This document shows positions 1 to 9,489 of a stretch of 64,000 bases of DNA, piece by piece. Position 1 is the stretch's first letter; each line of letters begins with the position of its first letter. Source of the stretch: Rhodococcus jostii RHA1 (GTDB lineage Bacteria > Actinomycetota > Actinomycetes > Mycobacteriales > Mycobacteriaceae); assembly GCF_000014565.1 (NCBI RefSeq), contig NC_008268.1:248001-312000 (forward strand), read 5' to 3'. The notes beneath the pieces were generated by a model. The model had not been told where the DNA came from and searched no databases. It worked only from the letters and a program-made list of their open reading frames with translations. The position numbers and the translations under genes are program-made.

Positions 1-1
1 G

Positions 2-373
2 CAACTCCCCCGGTTGGCCCGCGAGAGCGAACTGCTCGGTTCCGTCGCCACGGTTACCCTCACGAACGCCTTCGGCAGGGAAGATGTCAACGCGTTTGCA
101 TACGAGGTGATCTCGGCGTTGCGGCCGATGCTCCCTGCCGACGCGCTGCACGACGCCGGCTTCGCGCTCGAGGACGACCGGCCCCACCGCGCGGTCATCG
201 AGGTCGTCGCAAGTGCGGCGAGACACCAGGTGGTCGTCCCCGCACGAATATTCGACCTGGTCCACCGCCGCGCCACGGACCGCACCTCGTTCGGGTGGCG
301 GGAGTCCCGAATACTGAGGCGGCTCCTGCGAAAGGTTCGCACCGACGAACGCGCATCGAACGCCGAAGTCTGA
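2..373 (+). CDS. Partial hypothetical protein, C-terminal part
   Basis: The frame is open from the first bases of the window to the TGA at 371-373, so the gene probably begins upstream; a TTG at 14 is the only internal early start and has no clear ribosome binding site. The visible part (about 120 residues) is a mixed alpha/beta sequence without a membrane segment or a motif I recognise. It ends in an Arg-rich helix (ILRRLLRKVRTDER). No function is proposed. The next gene starts about 240 bases downstream on the same strand. Confidence 0.5.
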   Translation, partial: QLPRLARESELLGSVATVTLTNAFGREDVNAFAYEVISALRPMLPADALHDAGFALEDDRPHRAVIEVVASAARHQVVVPARIFDLVHRRATDRTSFGWRESRILRRLLRKVRTDERASNAEV

Positions 374-614
374 GGGCCCGAGTAGTAACGCGACTGATTG
401 CTTCGCCACTACTTCTTCCCCGGTGTCATCGCATCCGCCACACTCCGCTCGGCACAACGAGAACTACCCCCAGGCCGGGGGCTCCGACCCGCCGGGAGAC
501 ATGTGGGCACCGAGCTGGGCTCGCGCACACCTGACGATCGATGCGTCGCTGTGCGAAACTCGAAAGGGCACGCACGAGCGTGATGCGCCGAACCACCGTG
601 ATGCGGAGGGCGTC

Positions 615-2018
615 ATGTCCCGATCGGTTGCCGGAGGTGCTTCGGAAGACGCGGAGCGCAGGGCGTACGCGCGTGTGCGCGCCGGCCATGTGAATGCGGT
701 TCACGCCGCCCTCGAGGATCACCTGGGACGCCTGGACTGGCCGAGAGATCAGATCGAGCGCTACCGAACCGACCGGCTGCGGGCCCTCCTCGCGCACGCA
801 CGCGAGCGGTCGCCATTTCACGCCCGGAGGCTTCGTGATCTCGATCCGTCCTCGGCCTCGCTCACCGACCTGGCAACGCTGCCGATGATGACGAAGCGGG
901 ACGCTCAGGACGAGTGGGATGCGATCGTCACGGTGCGCGACCTCGATCGCGAACGTGCCGAACGGATTCTGGCCGAGCAGCAATGGTTTTCGTACACGTC
1001 GGGCGACGAGCAGATCTTCAGCTCGGGTGGGTCCAGTGGTGTCCGGGGCGTCTACGTCTGGGATTGGCAGTTCTACGTTTCGGCGGCGTGCCTTGCCTGG
1101 CGGGTACAGGCGCGCGAGGAACGGCGGGCGTCGTCGGTGCGGTCTCCCGCGCGGCTGGCCGTGCTGGCGGCCGGTGTCCCCCCGCATGCGAGCACGCCAC
1201 TGTTCGACGTGCCGACCGCACCGGGAATGGAGACCGTCGTGATCCCGGCGGGCGCACCGTTCGACGAGATCGTCGCCGCGGTGGCCGCGGCCCGGCCCAC
1301 GCATCTGGTGGGCTACGCGACGGTCATCGGGCGACTTGCCCGGGCCACGGTGGCGGGTGATCTGAAGATCAGTCCTGCGCGGGTAAGCACAAACTCCGAA
1401 CCCCTGCTGGAGGAGGATCGGCAGGCCATCCGCGACGCCTGGTCGGTGCCGATCCACAACCTCTGGGGGTCGACCGAGATCGGCGTGCAGGCCGTGGGTT
1501 GCGGATACGGCGAGGGCCTGCACGTGTGTGAGGACGAGGTTGTGCTCGAGCGTGTCGATGACAGTGGTGCTCCGGTCGCAGCCGATGCGCCCGCGGCGCG
1601 AACGCTCGCGACGGGTCTGGCCAACCGCACGTTTCCCTTCATCCGATACGACCTCGGAGACCAGGTCACGTTGCTGCCCGGTGGGTGCGCGTGCGGAAGC
1701 GCGTTCGCACGCGTCGCCGACATCGGTGGGCGGCGCGACGACGATTTCCGGTACGGAACGACGATCGTGCCCGCAAGCACTTTTCGCTACGTCCTCGGTG
1801 CAGATCCGCGTATTTCCGAGTACCAGGTCCGACAGACCGCCGACGGAGCGGAGATCTTCGCGGTCGGCGACCCCGACGTCGCCGCCCTGACGCCGGCTGT
1901 CACGGCGGCATTGCGCCGGCAAGGTGTGGCCGATCCGCAGGTCCGGATCGAAGTGGTCGACCATCTGCAGCGTCATCTCGCGAGCGGGAAACTGCAGCGG
2001 TTCATCGCACTGCGATAG
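615..2018 (+). CDS. PaaK-like phenylacetate-CoA ligase family protein
   Basis: Adenylate-forming enzyme of about 467 residues, the usual length of the phenylacetate-CoA ligase family, which activates aryl or acyl acids with ATP and CoA. Seen in the sequence: the phosphate-binding loop SSGGSSGVRGVYVW, an A5-type motif NLWGSTEIG and an A8-like YDLGDQV followed by a CACG cysteine pair, a place where PaaK relatives often hold Cys. The ATG at 615 is chosen because GGAGG lies six bases upstream; the frame stays open further upstream, but that part has unusual composition. The substrate cannot be read from the sequence. A small chorismate mutase gene follows on the same strand 116 bases on, which would fit an aromatic acid substrate, but this is only inference. 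Confidence 0.8.
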   Translation: MSRSVAGGASEDAERRAYARVRAGHVNAVHAALEDHLGRLDWPRDQIERYRTDRLRALLAHARERSPFHARRLRDLDPSSASLTDLATLPMMTKRDAQDEWDAIVTVRDLDRERAERILAEQQWFSYTSGDEQIFSSGGSSGVRGVYVWDWQFYVSAACLAWRVQAREERRASSVRSPARLAVLAAGVPPHASTPLFDVPTAPGMETVVIPAGAPFDEIVAAVAAARPTHLVGYATVIGRLARATVAGDLKISPARVSTNSEPLLEEDRQAIRDAWSVPIHNLWGSTEIGVQAVGCGYGEGLHVCEDEVVLERVDDSGAPVAADAPAARTLATGLANRTFPFIRYDLGDQVTLLPGGCACGSAFARVADIGGRRDDDFRYGTTIVPASTFRYVLGADPRISEYQVRQTADGAEIFAVGDPDVAALTPAVTAALRRQGVADPQVRIEVVDHLQRHLASGKLQRFIALR

Positions 2019-2134
2019 TCCGCAAGTGCCTCGCGGGAAGCAAGGGGTCGACGATCCGCACCCCAGGGTGTCTGTCGTCACCGCCACTCCGGTCCGACGA
2101 TGGTGGTACACGATCACCCAGTCGAGGAGCAACG

Positions 2135-2452
2135 ATGACGGACACGGATTTCGGGGCGGTCACCGAAAACGCAGCGGGCGCATTGCCTGCCGCCACTGAT
2201 CTGAGTCGCGTTCACGCCGAGATCGCTCGCCTCGACGCGGAGATCCTGGACGCGGTCAATCGCCGTCTCGCTCTCGCGCAGTTCGCGGCCCGAACCCGAG
2301 TCGAGTCCGGAGCGCCGATGGTCGCGCTCGGCGGAGAGACGGACGTGATCCGCCGCTATCAGGACGAGCTGGGCCCCCGTGGCTCGCTGCTGGCCCTGGA
2401 ATTGCTCCGGCTCGCGCGGCCACCCTTCTCGTCGACGTACCGAACTCGGTAG
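2135..2452 (+). CDS. Chorismate mutase, AroQ-type, small monofunctional
   Basis: A 105-residue all-helical protein. The segment LSRVHAEIARLDAEILDAVNRRLALAQ followed by a second helix with basic residues is typical of type II (AroQ) chorismate mutases, which turn chorismate into prephenate on the way to Phe and Tyr. The length fits a free-standing cytoplasmic domain and no signal peptide is seen. ATG at 2135 has a GAGGAG ribosome binding site at 2124-2129. It lies downstream of the PaaK-like ligase; the 116-base gap leaves it open whether they share a transcript. Confidence 0.75.
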   Translation: MTDTDFGAVTENAAGALPAATDLSRVHAEIARLDAEILDAVNRRLALAQFAARTRVESGAPMVALGGETDVIRRYQDELGPRGSLLALELLRLARPPFSSTYRTR

Positions 2453-2622
2453 CCCCACCCATTCTCACCTCGGTCGATACCGAGCACGAGAGCAGTGCCC
2501 AGCAGTCACCATGACGCTGGGCACTGTTCGCCTGTCCAGCGCAATCCGGGACGGCACCCATTTCTCGTGGTGCCGGACGTGTAGCCGCGCCACGGTGCGA
2601 CGCGTTGCGCCCGTCGAGATGG

Positions 2623-3240
2623 GCGCCGGTACTGCAAACCTGGATGAACGTGTTCCCCGGAACCGTGGAACCGGAAGCGTCCGTCACGAGGAACTCCGCG
2701 CACACTTCCGCTATCCCGAGGACCTGTTCACCGTCCAACGCGAGATGATCGCGAAATATCACGTCGACGATCCCCGCGAATTCTTCACCACCAACGCCTT
2801 CTGGTCGGTTCCCAGCGACCCGATCGTCGACGACAATCCCCACCAGCCCCCGTTCGACGTCCTCGTCGGGGACCGGGGCACCGCGCAGCCGTCGTTCCGG
2901 CCGGCCGGCGCCATCGTCGGACACAACCGAGAATTCCTCTCGTCGTACATCTCCGCGCACTCCGACCCGGAGAACTACGGAAAGATCAGCGTGCTGCAGT
3001 TGCCCACCGACACGCTCACCCAGGGCCCGCAACAGGTTCAGAACTCGGTGATCTCCCACTCGATGTCGGAGGAATCACCACCCCGGACCGTCCGACGGCG
3101 GATGCGACCGCGCCTGTCGAGCTGAAGGCGGCACTCGAACAGCTCCGCGACGCCCAGCGGCGGGGCGACTTCAGTGCGTTCGGTGCGCCCTCGACCGCCT
3201 CCAGCACGCGGTCGATGCCTACCTCACCTCCGGCGGATAA
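2623..3240 (+). pseudogene. Remnant of UPF0182 family membrane protein (C-terminal part, frameshifted)
   Basis: Pieces of the C-terminal soluble part of a UPF0182 protein can be read in three frames. LQTWMNVFPGTVEPEASVT is read from 2623; a missing base near 2688 moves the frame to EELRAHFRYPEDLFTVQREMIAKYHV and on to VLQLPTDTLTQGPQQVQNSVIS. After about 3055 the family sequence stops and a tail VELKAALEQLRDAQRRGDFSAFG, then LDRLQHAVDAYLTSGG, is found in other frames. Intact family members are near 1,000 residues with several membrane helices; the whole N-terminal part and a central block are missing here. It is therefore a decayed gene and not a functional one. Confidence 0.8.
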
Positions 3241-3270
3241 CGGTCACCGCCCCGGCTCACGAGAAGCAGT

Positions 3271-3754
3271 TCAGGCGTTCACCTCACGCAATTCGGTGGT
3301 AGGTCCTTGTTCGCCGGCGGTGCCGTCGTCGCCGTCGCCCGACTGCGCCGTGCGCCCACCGCGAGCAATGAGGCGATCGAGCGCGAGAGCGCCGGCGCCG
3401 AGGAAGATCATCAGGAACAGGGCCCAGCAGAAGATGGCCGAGAGCTCACCGTTGTCCTGGATGGGGAGGACGCCGTCCGGCTGATGACTCCAGAAGTAGG
3501 CGTACGCCGTCGAACCCGAGGCAATGAACGCGGTGATTCGTGTCCCCAGGCCGAGGAACAATGCGGCGCCACAGACGAGTTGGATGACTGCGCCCCACCA
3601 ACTCGGCCAGGCACCTACCGCTGCGGTATGCCCTCCATGAGTGCAGTCGGCCACGCGAACAAGGTCGACGTGCCGTGGCAGAAGAATAGGAAGCCGATAA
3701 CCACACGAAAAGCAGCGACGGCATAGTCGACCGCGCGGTCCCGGATTCACTCAC
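3271..3754 (-). pseudogene. Frameshifted DoxX family membrane protein
   Basis: On the minus strand the start of a DoxX protein (VAAFRVVIGFLFFCHGTSTLFAWP) is in one frame and the rest (HGGHTAAVGAWPSWWGAVIQL, AALFLGLGTRITAFIASGSTAYAYF, LSAIFCWALFLMIFLGAGALALD) in another. A one-base change near 3640 separates them, and no start codon is in frame with the first piece. DoxX proteins are four-helix inner-membrane proteins of about 140-160 residues, so nearly the full length is present. Either a recent loss-of-function mutation or a sequencing error would explain this. The upstream neighbour is also broken, which favours real decay. Confidence 0.7.
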
Positions 3755-3791
3755 CGCATTCGGTCACCGGCCGAGCCACTTCGGGTGCATC

Positions 3792-4727
3792 GTGAAGGCC
3801 ATGCGTGATTTCAGATTCTCGTTCAACATCTTCGGCTTCGAATCCCGCGACGCCCTTCTCGACCGTTGTCGACTCGGCGAGAGCGCCGGCTACGACACCG
3901 TGTTCGCCGCGGACCATCTCGGCGCCCCGGCCCCGTTTCCGCTGCTGGTGGCCGCCGCCGACGTCACCTGCTTACGTGTCGGAACCCTGGTGCTCAACGC
4001 ACCGTTCTGGAATGCCGCCCTACTCGCCCGTGAGATCGCGACGACGGACGTGCTCACCGACGGAAGGCTCGAGATCGGACTTGGCGCCGGACACATGAAG
4101 TGGGAGTTCGACGCTGCGGGTATCGAATGGAAAGCCCTCGGCGGACGGGTCGAACAGTTGTCCGAGATGGTCGATGGCCTACGCACCTTCTTCACCGCGG
4201 ATCTCGACGAGCTACCCGAGGGCCGCGCCCTGCCACGACCGTTGCAGCGGCGCGGATTCGGCGGCTCGGGCCCACCGCTGATCGTCGGCGGCACCGGGGA
4301 CCGGGTGCTGCGGATCGCGGCGGCACACGCAGACATAGTCGGTGTCGCGGGGGCATTTCAGATTCCGGGCCGGCCACCGGGCACCTTCCGCCTCGCCACC
4401 GCAAATGAAACCGCCGAGCGAATTCGCTTCGTACGGACACACGCCGGAGCGAGAGCCGAAGACATCGAGTGGCATCTATTGGTTCAGCTGGTCGTCGAGA
4501 CGGACGACCGCCGGGCCGCGGCCAACGAGATCGCGGACCGGCTCGGTGGGACGATGACGGTCGACGACGTCCTCGACACCCCGTATGTCCTCGTGGGAAC
4601 CGTGGACGAGATGGCCGCGCAACTCCGACGCCATCGGGAGCGCTACGGTTTTTCGTACATCACCGTCCACGAACCGTATCTGGAGCTGTTTGCGCCCGTG
4701 ATCCGTCAACTCCGCGAACAGAGTTGA
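3792..4727 (+). CDS. LLM class F420-dependent oxidoreductase
   Basis: A 311-residue luciferase-like flavin/F420 oxidoreductase with a TIM-barrel pattern. The opening FRFSFNIFGFESRDALLDRCRLGESAGYDTVFAADHLG, the strand TLVLNAPFWNAALLAREIATTDVLTDGRLEIGLGAGHMKWEF and the later PPLIVGGTGDRVLRIAAAHADIVG are typical of the actinobacterial TIGR03621 type. The substrate is unknown for this group. The GTG at 3792 and the ATG at 3801 are both possible starts; ATG 3801 aligns better with usual family starts, but neither has a good ribosome binding site. It stands alone between a broken DoxX gene and a convergent secreted-protein gene. Confidence 0.85.
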   Translation: MKAMRDFRFSFNIFGFESRDALLDRCRLGESAGYDTVFAADHLGAPAPFPLLVAAADVTCLRVGTLVLNAPFWNAALLAREIATTDVLTDGRLEIGLGAGHMKWEFDAAGIEWKALGGRVEQLSEMVDGLRTFFTADLDELPEGRALPRPLQRRGFGGSGPPLIVGGTGDRVLRIAAAHADIVGVAGAFQIPGRPPGTFRLATANETAERIRFVRTHAGARAEDIEWHLLVQLVVETDDRRAAANEIADRLGGTMTVDDVLDTPYVLVGTVDEMAAQLRRHRERYGFSYITVHEPYLELFAPVIRQLREQS

Positions 4728-4738
4728 CGGACAACGAC

Positions 4739-5125
4739 TCACGGCGTGTTGATGTATTCCTGGATGGCCTGTTGAGCCCGGGGGTTGCCCTGTCCGATAC
4801 CGACGATCGCGCCGGTGATCGCCCCGATCGGTGTGCCGATGATGCAACCGGCGAGACTGCCGGGGAACATCGAGATACATCCGACGCCGAGACCCATGAG
4901 CGCGCCGATCGCCGTCCCGGCCGCTCCCCCGTTGGCCCAGCCGACGCCGAGCTCGTTGAGCATGTTCTCGAGGGCCTTCTGCTTGTCGACCTCGTGCCTG
5001 CCGGGGATCGCCAGCGCAGGCGTTCCCGTGTTCGGTACGACTGGGTCGGCGTGGGCCGTACCCGCCCCGAGTGTCACCGTCGCTGCGACGAGGACCGACG
5101 CTGCAGATTTCTTGATCAAGTTCAT
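4739..5125 (-). CDS. Small secreted protein with glycine-rich hydrophobic segments
   Basis: A 128-residue protein. It begins with a clear Sec signal peptide (MNLIKKSAASVLVAATVTLGAGTAHADP, cleavage after AHA). The mature part holds a short charged helix (VDKQKALENMLNELG) and then Gly-rich hydrophobic stretches (GTAIGALMGLGVGCI, GCIIGTPIGAITGAIVGIG) that could insert in or pass a membrane. Such Gly-zipper proteins are common cell-envelope proteins in mycolic-acid bacteria, but no precise function is known. ATG at 5125 is chosen over an upstream start because of the signal peptide and a GGTGGGA sequence six bases upstream. Confidence 0.75.
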   Translation of the reverse strand: MNLIKKSAASVLVAATVTLGAGTAHADPVVPNTGTPALAIPGRHEVDKQKALENMLNELGVGWANGGAAGTAIGALMGLGVGCISMFPGSLAGCIIGTPIGAITGAIVGIGQGNPRAQQAIQEYINTP

Positions 5126-5282
5126 CGCGATCCCACCCTGCTGAAGAAGGAAAAACCGGTTCCGACTGTAACCTGCGGCTGCATCATCGGTGGCGAAACC
5201 GCAGCATCGGAAGATGCTACCGCGGCGATTGCCCGCCTGCACGGGTACCGACGAATGGCGCACGATGGTCGCCGGCCCCAGA

Positions 5283-6326
5283 TCAGGGCAGCGATTCGGG
5301 CAACCCGAAGGGGTCGAAATGCTCCGGCCCGAGGAACGAGGTCAGGTCCGCGATCTTGGTGCCGCGCAGGGTCAGCACGGTGATCGACCAGCGCAGGTGG
5401 GTGCCGGCGTCCTCGTCCCACAGGTAGAAGGCGACGGCGGGCTGACCGTTCGCACCGACCGGGAGGTGACGCCACGAACCGCACCCCGTGAGCGGGACCC
5501 GGACCGCGAAATCGGTGACCGCGTCGAGACCGCGGTACCAGTGCGCCATCGGCGGCATCGACCAGGTGACATCCTCCGTCAGCAGGGCAACCAGGGCGTC
5601 GGCATCACCGCGTTCCAAAGCAGTGGAGTACCCGGCGACGATGGCACGCAGACGCGCGTCGTCGATCTCTCGCACAGTGTGCGCCTGCGTCACCGGCGGA
5701 ATTTTCTCGGCGACGATCGTGCGTGCCCGCTGCAGCGCGCTGTTCACCGACGCCGTCGACGTGTTCATGGTGTCGGCGATCTCGGCGGCGGAGAAACCCA
5801 GGACTTCGAAGAGAAGCAGGGCCGCACGCTGATTGCCCGGCAGATGTTGCAGTGCCGCAACGAATGCCAATTCGACGGCCTCACGTTGCTCGTAGCGTGC
5901 GGCCGGCCCCGCTGAACCGGCGGTCAGACCCGCGTCGGCGTACGGCCCCAGCCACGCCACGTCCGTGAGCGGGACGTCACCGATGACAGCACGATCACTG
6001 GACGGACCCAGGTCGACGGGCAGCGCCCGCCTACCGCGCGATTCGACAGCGTCCAGGCACGTGCGCGTCGCGACGGTGTACAGCCAGGAGCGCAGCGTGC
6101 TCCGACCTTCGAACCGCGCGAAACCCCGCCACGCCCGCAGCAGGGCATCCTGCAGCGCGTCGTCGGCGTCGTGACTGGAGCCGAGCATGCGGTAGCAGTG
6201 GGCGTGCAGTTCGCGGCGCAACGGTCCGACCAGGCGGGTGAACGCGGCGTCGTCTCCGTCGCGGGCCCGCGCCAGGTCGGCAGCCTCGGCGTCTGCCGCC
6301 GCCGCGTCGGGGGTTCGTGCGGACAT
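5283..6326 (-). CDS. ECF sigma factor with C-terminal SnoaL-like domain (SigG/SigJ type)
   Basis: A 347-residue RNA polymerase sigma factor. Region 2 (about residues 25-95: FTRLVGPLRRELHAHCYRMLGSSHDADDALQDALLRAW) and region 4 (about 155-210: LQHLPGNQRAALLLFEVLGFSAAEIADTMNTSTASVNSALQRAR) are intact. A SnoaL/NTF2-like domain follows (about 225-345: VAGYSTALERGDADALVALLTEDVTWSMPPMAHWYRG). In this group the extra domain usually takes over the control role of a separate anti-sigma factor, and none is encoded beside it. ATG at 6326 is used; a GTG three codons upstream is also possible. Targets cannot be read from the window. Confidence 0.85.
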   Translation of the reverse strand: MSARTPDAAAADAEAADLARARDGDDAAFTRLVGPLRRELHAHCYRMLGSSHDADDALQDALLRAWRGFARFEGRSTLRSWLYTVATRTCLDAVESRGRRALPVDLGPSSDRAVIGDVPLTDVAWLGPYADAGLTAGSAGPAARYEQREAVELAFVAALQHLPGNQRAALLLFEVLGFSAAEIADTMNTSTASVNSALQRARTIVAEKIPPVTQAHTVREIDDARLRAIVAGYSTALERGDADALVALLTEDVTWSMPPMAHWYRGLDAVTDFAVRVPLTGCGSWRHLPVGANGQPAVAFYLWDEDAGTHLRWSITVLTLRGTKIADLTSFLGPEHFDPFGLPESLP

Positions 6327-6429
6327 GTCGGTCACAAGAAACGATTCTGCCCGACCGCCGGTGGTCGGACCCACTCCTGTTCGCGAACACCGGTCCACCG
6401 CTCTGCGGCGGGGCGCGAGCACGCGTGCG

Positions 6430-6860
6430 TCACCCAACCCGACCGGTGACCTGAAGTCGTGCCACAGGAACTCGCGCCTCTGCGACGGGAAGTCCCTGCA
6501 CGTCGACGTCATGACGCAACAGAGCGCCCGGCGTCGTGATGTATATCGCCGTTCCGGAAAAGGCGAGCGAGGACACGAAACGCCCTGCCAGGTCGATCAG
6601 CTCATCGAGGACTCCGTCGGCGCTGAATCGAGCGATGCCGCCGCTGCTGCCCAGGGCCACCCAGACGCAGCCCTCGACGTCGACCGGGAGCCCATCACAT
6701 TCACCGCGAGGAGCATGAGCGAATGCCGAGGCCCCCTGCGGGCCCAGAACGCGGACACGCGAAGCGGCGAACTCGGCGACGTAAACCCTCGTTCCGTCAG
6801 GTGAGATGCCGATACCGTTCGGCCACAGGAGGTCGTCGCGAACAACACGCACGAAGCCTC
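6430..6860 (-). pseudogene. C-terminal fragment of SMP-30/gluconolactonase family protein
   Basis: The minus strand reads as the second half of a six-bladed beta-propeller of the SMP-30/gluconolactonase/LRE family: VRDDLLWPNGIGISPDGTRVYVAEF, GECDGLPVDVEGCVWVALGSSGGIARFSADGVL and FSGTAIYITTP. Members are near 280-300 residues; only about 145 are present. The N-terminal half is absent, because the next gene ends at 6932 and the sequence between does not match. This points to a 5' deletion. Confidence 0.65.
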
Positions 6861-6931
6861 TCGGTGAAATTGTGCAGCAGTTCCTCCAACTACCCTTCTG
6901 CTTCGAACAGGAGCTCCACAACCACACCGCA

Positions 6932-8296
6932 TCACCTGGTGGTGGTCGGGGCTGGTGTGGGCGCCAGGGACAACCCGGCGTAGATCTCGTCGAGAACTGT
7001 GGGCAGCAAGGCGTTCGCCGTGGTCTTGCCCTCCGGTGACAGGGTCAGGTTCGTCCAGATCACCAGCGTGACGTCGTTGTCCGGGTCGTAGCCGATGAAC
7101 GAGTTGAAACCCGGCAGCTCACCGCCGTGGTAGTACATCGAGGCGTTCGGCCCGAAACGCTGATAGCTGATGCCGTACCCATATTGCTGCCCATCGGGTG
7201 TGCTCGGGTCCTCCGGTTGCAGGCTGTGGAGCCATTGCTGCTGGTACTCGGAATTCAGGACGTTGCCCGACACCAGTGCCCGGATCCACGCGGTCATGTC
7301 GTCCGCCGTGGAGATGGCGCCGCCGGCAGCGGTGGCGTAGGAGGAATTCTGGTTGGTGTAGTCGAGGGGTTGGAGTGTCCCCGCCCGTGCGGCGGCTTGC
7401 ATGTCGGCGGGGTACTCCTCGTCGACCATCGCGAAGGACGATTCGCCGTACATGTACCCGTGTGAGTAGCGATCCGGGATGGTCGCGGCGTCGGCGGCGG
7501 CGGGAAGCAGGGTGTGCTGCAACCCGAGGGGACCGAACAATCGATCCCGGAATTGCTCGGTCAGCGGTCGCCCGCCGACCTTCTCGGCGATCAGACCCAG
7601 CAATGCGTAGTTGGTATTGCTGTACTCGTAGGAGGTGCCCGGCGGGAATTCCGGCGGGTGCCGGAACGCGATCTCCAAGACCTCTTGCGGCGTCCAGACC
7701 TTCGCCGGGTCGGTATCCAGAGTGGCCGCGAGTTCGGGCGAGTTCGTATAGTTGTACAGCCCACTGCGCATCGTCAACAGCTCTGCGACGGTGATGTTCT
7801 CGCCGTTCGGCACATCGGAAACGTAGGCGGACACCGGGTCGCCGAACTCGAGCTTGCCGTCCTGGGCGAGAAGCACGATCAGCGCCGCGGTCATGGTCTT
7901 GGTGTTCGACGCGATCCGGAAGTGGGTGTGTTCGTCAGGCGGCGTCTGCACGCCCAGTTCGGTCGTACCGACCACGGCGCCGAAGTTCCCCTGTGGGGTG
8001 CGGAGCTGCACCACCGCACCGGGCACGAGCAGTTCCTGGGCCGCAGCGTTCACGGCTGCCTGGAATGCAGCCGGATCGATGGGTTTCAGCGCCGACCCCG
8101 TTGAGGCGGCCGCGGTGGTCGTGGCGGGCAGTGCACCGTTCGACGTCTGCGAGGTCGTCGGCTCGGAAGTGGTCGAGCAGCCCGCGATCACGACGGCAAC
8201 GCCCACTGCGAGCACGACACGGGTGGTTCTCAGTGTGCGGTGACGACCCCCTCCGGCCGTCCGGCTCGGCACGTTCTCCGCCGGGGAATCCCTCAT
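6932..8296 (-). CDS. Serine hydrolase lipoprotein, class C beta-lactamase/D-Ala-D-Ala carboxypeptidase fold
   Basis: A 454-residue secreted lipoprotein. It has a basic N-terminus, the hydrophobic stretch VVLAVGVAVVIAGC with a lipobox Cys, then a Thr/Ser-rich linker and a beta-lactamase-related domain. The catalytic Ser-x-x-Lys is SNTK, the second motif is YSN (in YEYSNTNYALLGLI) and an HGG near the C-terminus (YYHGGELPGF) takes the KTG role. Such enzymes are esterases or cell-wall peptidases at the outer face of the membrane; a true antibiotic-degrading role is not implied. ATG at 8296 and GTG at 8305 are both possible; GAGGCGG lies just before the GTG. Confidence 0.85.
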   Translation of the reverse strand: MRDSPAENVPSRTAGGGRHRTLRTTRVVLAVGVAVVIAGCSTTSEPTTSQTSNGALPATTTAAASTGSALKPIDPAAFQAAVNAAAQELLVPGAVVQLRTPQGNFGAVVGTTELGVQTPPDEHTHFRIASNTKTMTAALIVLLAQDGKLEFGDPVSAYVSDVPNGENITVAELLTMRSGLYNYTNSPELAATLDTDPAKVWTPQEVLEIAFRHPPEFPPGTSYEYSNTNYALLGLIAEKVGGRPLTEQFRDRLFGPLGLQHTLLPAAADAATIPDRYSHGYMYGESSFAMVDEEYPADMQAAARAGTLQPLDYTNQNSSYATAAGGAISTADDMTAWIRALVSGNVLNSEYQQQWLHSLQPEDPSTPDGQQYGYGISYQRFGPNASMYYHGGELPGFNSFIGYDPDNDVTLVIWTNLTLSPEGKTTANALLPTVLDEIYAGLSLAPTPAPTTTR

Positions 8297-8477
8297 CGTC
8301 GGCACACCGCCTCTGCGGCTGAGTTCGATACCGCCTATGAGCGGGTATCGGCTGGGCAGATCTCCTTGTGCATCGTAACCCCGATCCCCACCCGCTCCTT
8401 CGACTTCACCGGAACAATCCTGCTCGGAACCCTGTATGTGCGAACTGCTTCCCACCACCGACACGGAAGGCAATTCC

Positions 8478-9291
8478 ATGAGCACGCGACGCAGCAGCCA
8501 CAGCACCTCGCTCACCGGTGGCGAGATCGTCGAGCAATCCGACCTCGGCTCGATCACCCGGATAACAGCGGACACGTTCCCGATCCTGAAAGGCATGTCG
8601 ATCAAACGCGTGCTGATCAATCCCGGTGCCATGCGCACCCCCATTGGCACGCGAACGCCAACGAACTCACCTATTGCGTGTCCGGAACATCCCTGGTTTC
8701 CGTTCTCGATACCGGCAGCACATTCTCCACCTTCACGATCGGCGCCGGGGAGATGTTCCACATCGATTCCGGATCTCTGCACCACATCGAGAATGTCGGC
8801 GCCGACGTCGCGGAGTTCATCATCGCATTCCGGAGCGAGCGGCCTGAGGACTTCGGTCTGGGCGCTGCGTTCGGCACTTCTCCGACGGTCACAAGTTCGC
8901 CGTCGAGGAACAGAATCCGACCATGAGCCTCGCCGTCGGATCCGCCCACCTGGCACGCGTCCAGTTCTGGCCGGCGCTGAAGGATCTGTCGATGTACTCG
9001 CTGCGGATCCGCGAGGACGGAATGCGCGAACCGCACTGGCACCCGATCACCGCAGAGATGGGGTACGTGCGCCGCGGATCAGCGCGGATGACGTTCATGG
9101 ACCCGGACGGCTCCCTCGACACCTGGCATCTCGAGGAGGGTGATGTGTCTTTCATCCCCCGCGCGTACCCGCATCACATCGAGGTCGTGGGATCCGAGGA
9201 CATCCCTCTGCCGAACTTCCCGTTCACCTCGTCCGACCCGCTCCGCGTCACCCGCACCAACCCGCTCGACGAACGCGGCGTCGGAGAGTAA
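8478..9291 (+). pseudogene. Frameshifted bicupin (oxalate-decarboxylase-like)
   Basis: Two cupin domains are present but spread over three frames. The start (MSTRRSSHSTSLTGGEIVEQSDLGSITRITAD to VLINPGAMRTP) breaks at a run of five C near 8640; one more C would restore PHWHANANELTYCVSG. The first cupin then runs to EFIIAFRSERPEDFGLGAAFG near 8880, where a second frame change leads into FAVEEQNPTMSLAVGSAHLARVQFWPALKDLSMYSLRI and the second HWHP metal site. Both His-rich metal motifs survive, so the decay may be recent or reflect sequence errors. Family members (secreted or cytosolic bicupins) bind Mn or Fe; the substrate is unknown. Confidence 0.7.
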
Positions 9292-9489
9292 TAGTGCCGC
9301 AATCCGCTCTCGTTCAAGAATGGTCGCGCGGGTGATCGCGGGTATAGGGGCACAAGTGACGACACGCGGCCGGAGGACACTGGCCCGCTGACCGCGGAGC
9401 CACTTCCTCCCGCAGCAAGACCAGGAACAGTGACAATCTGACGGCAACCACCACGTCGTCGACAGCTCGATCATCCACGACGGCGACGG

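Noticed and set aside
426..2132. 568-codon minus-strand open frame opposite the PaaK-like gene
   Set aside because: The plus strand carries clear adenylate-forming enzyme motifs and a good ribosome binding site; the minus frame is a shadow.
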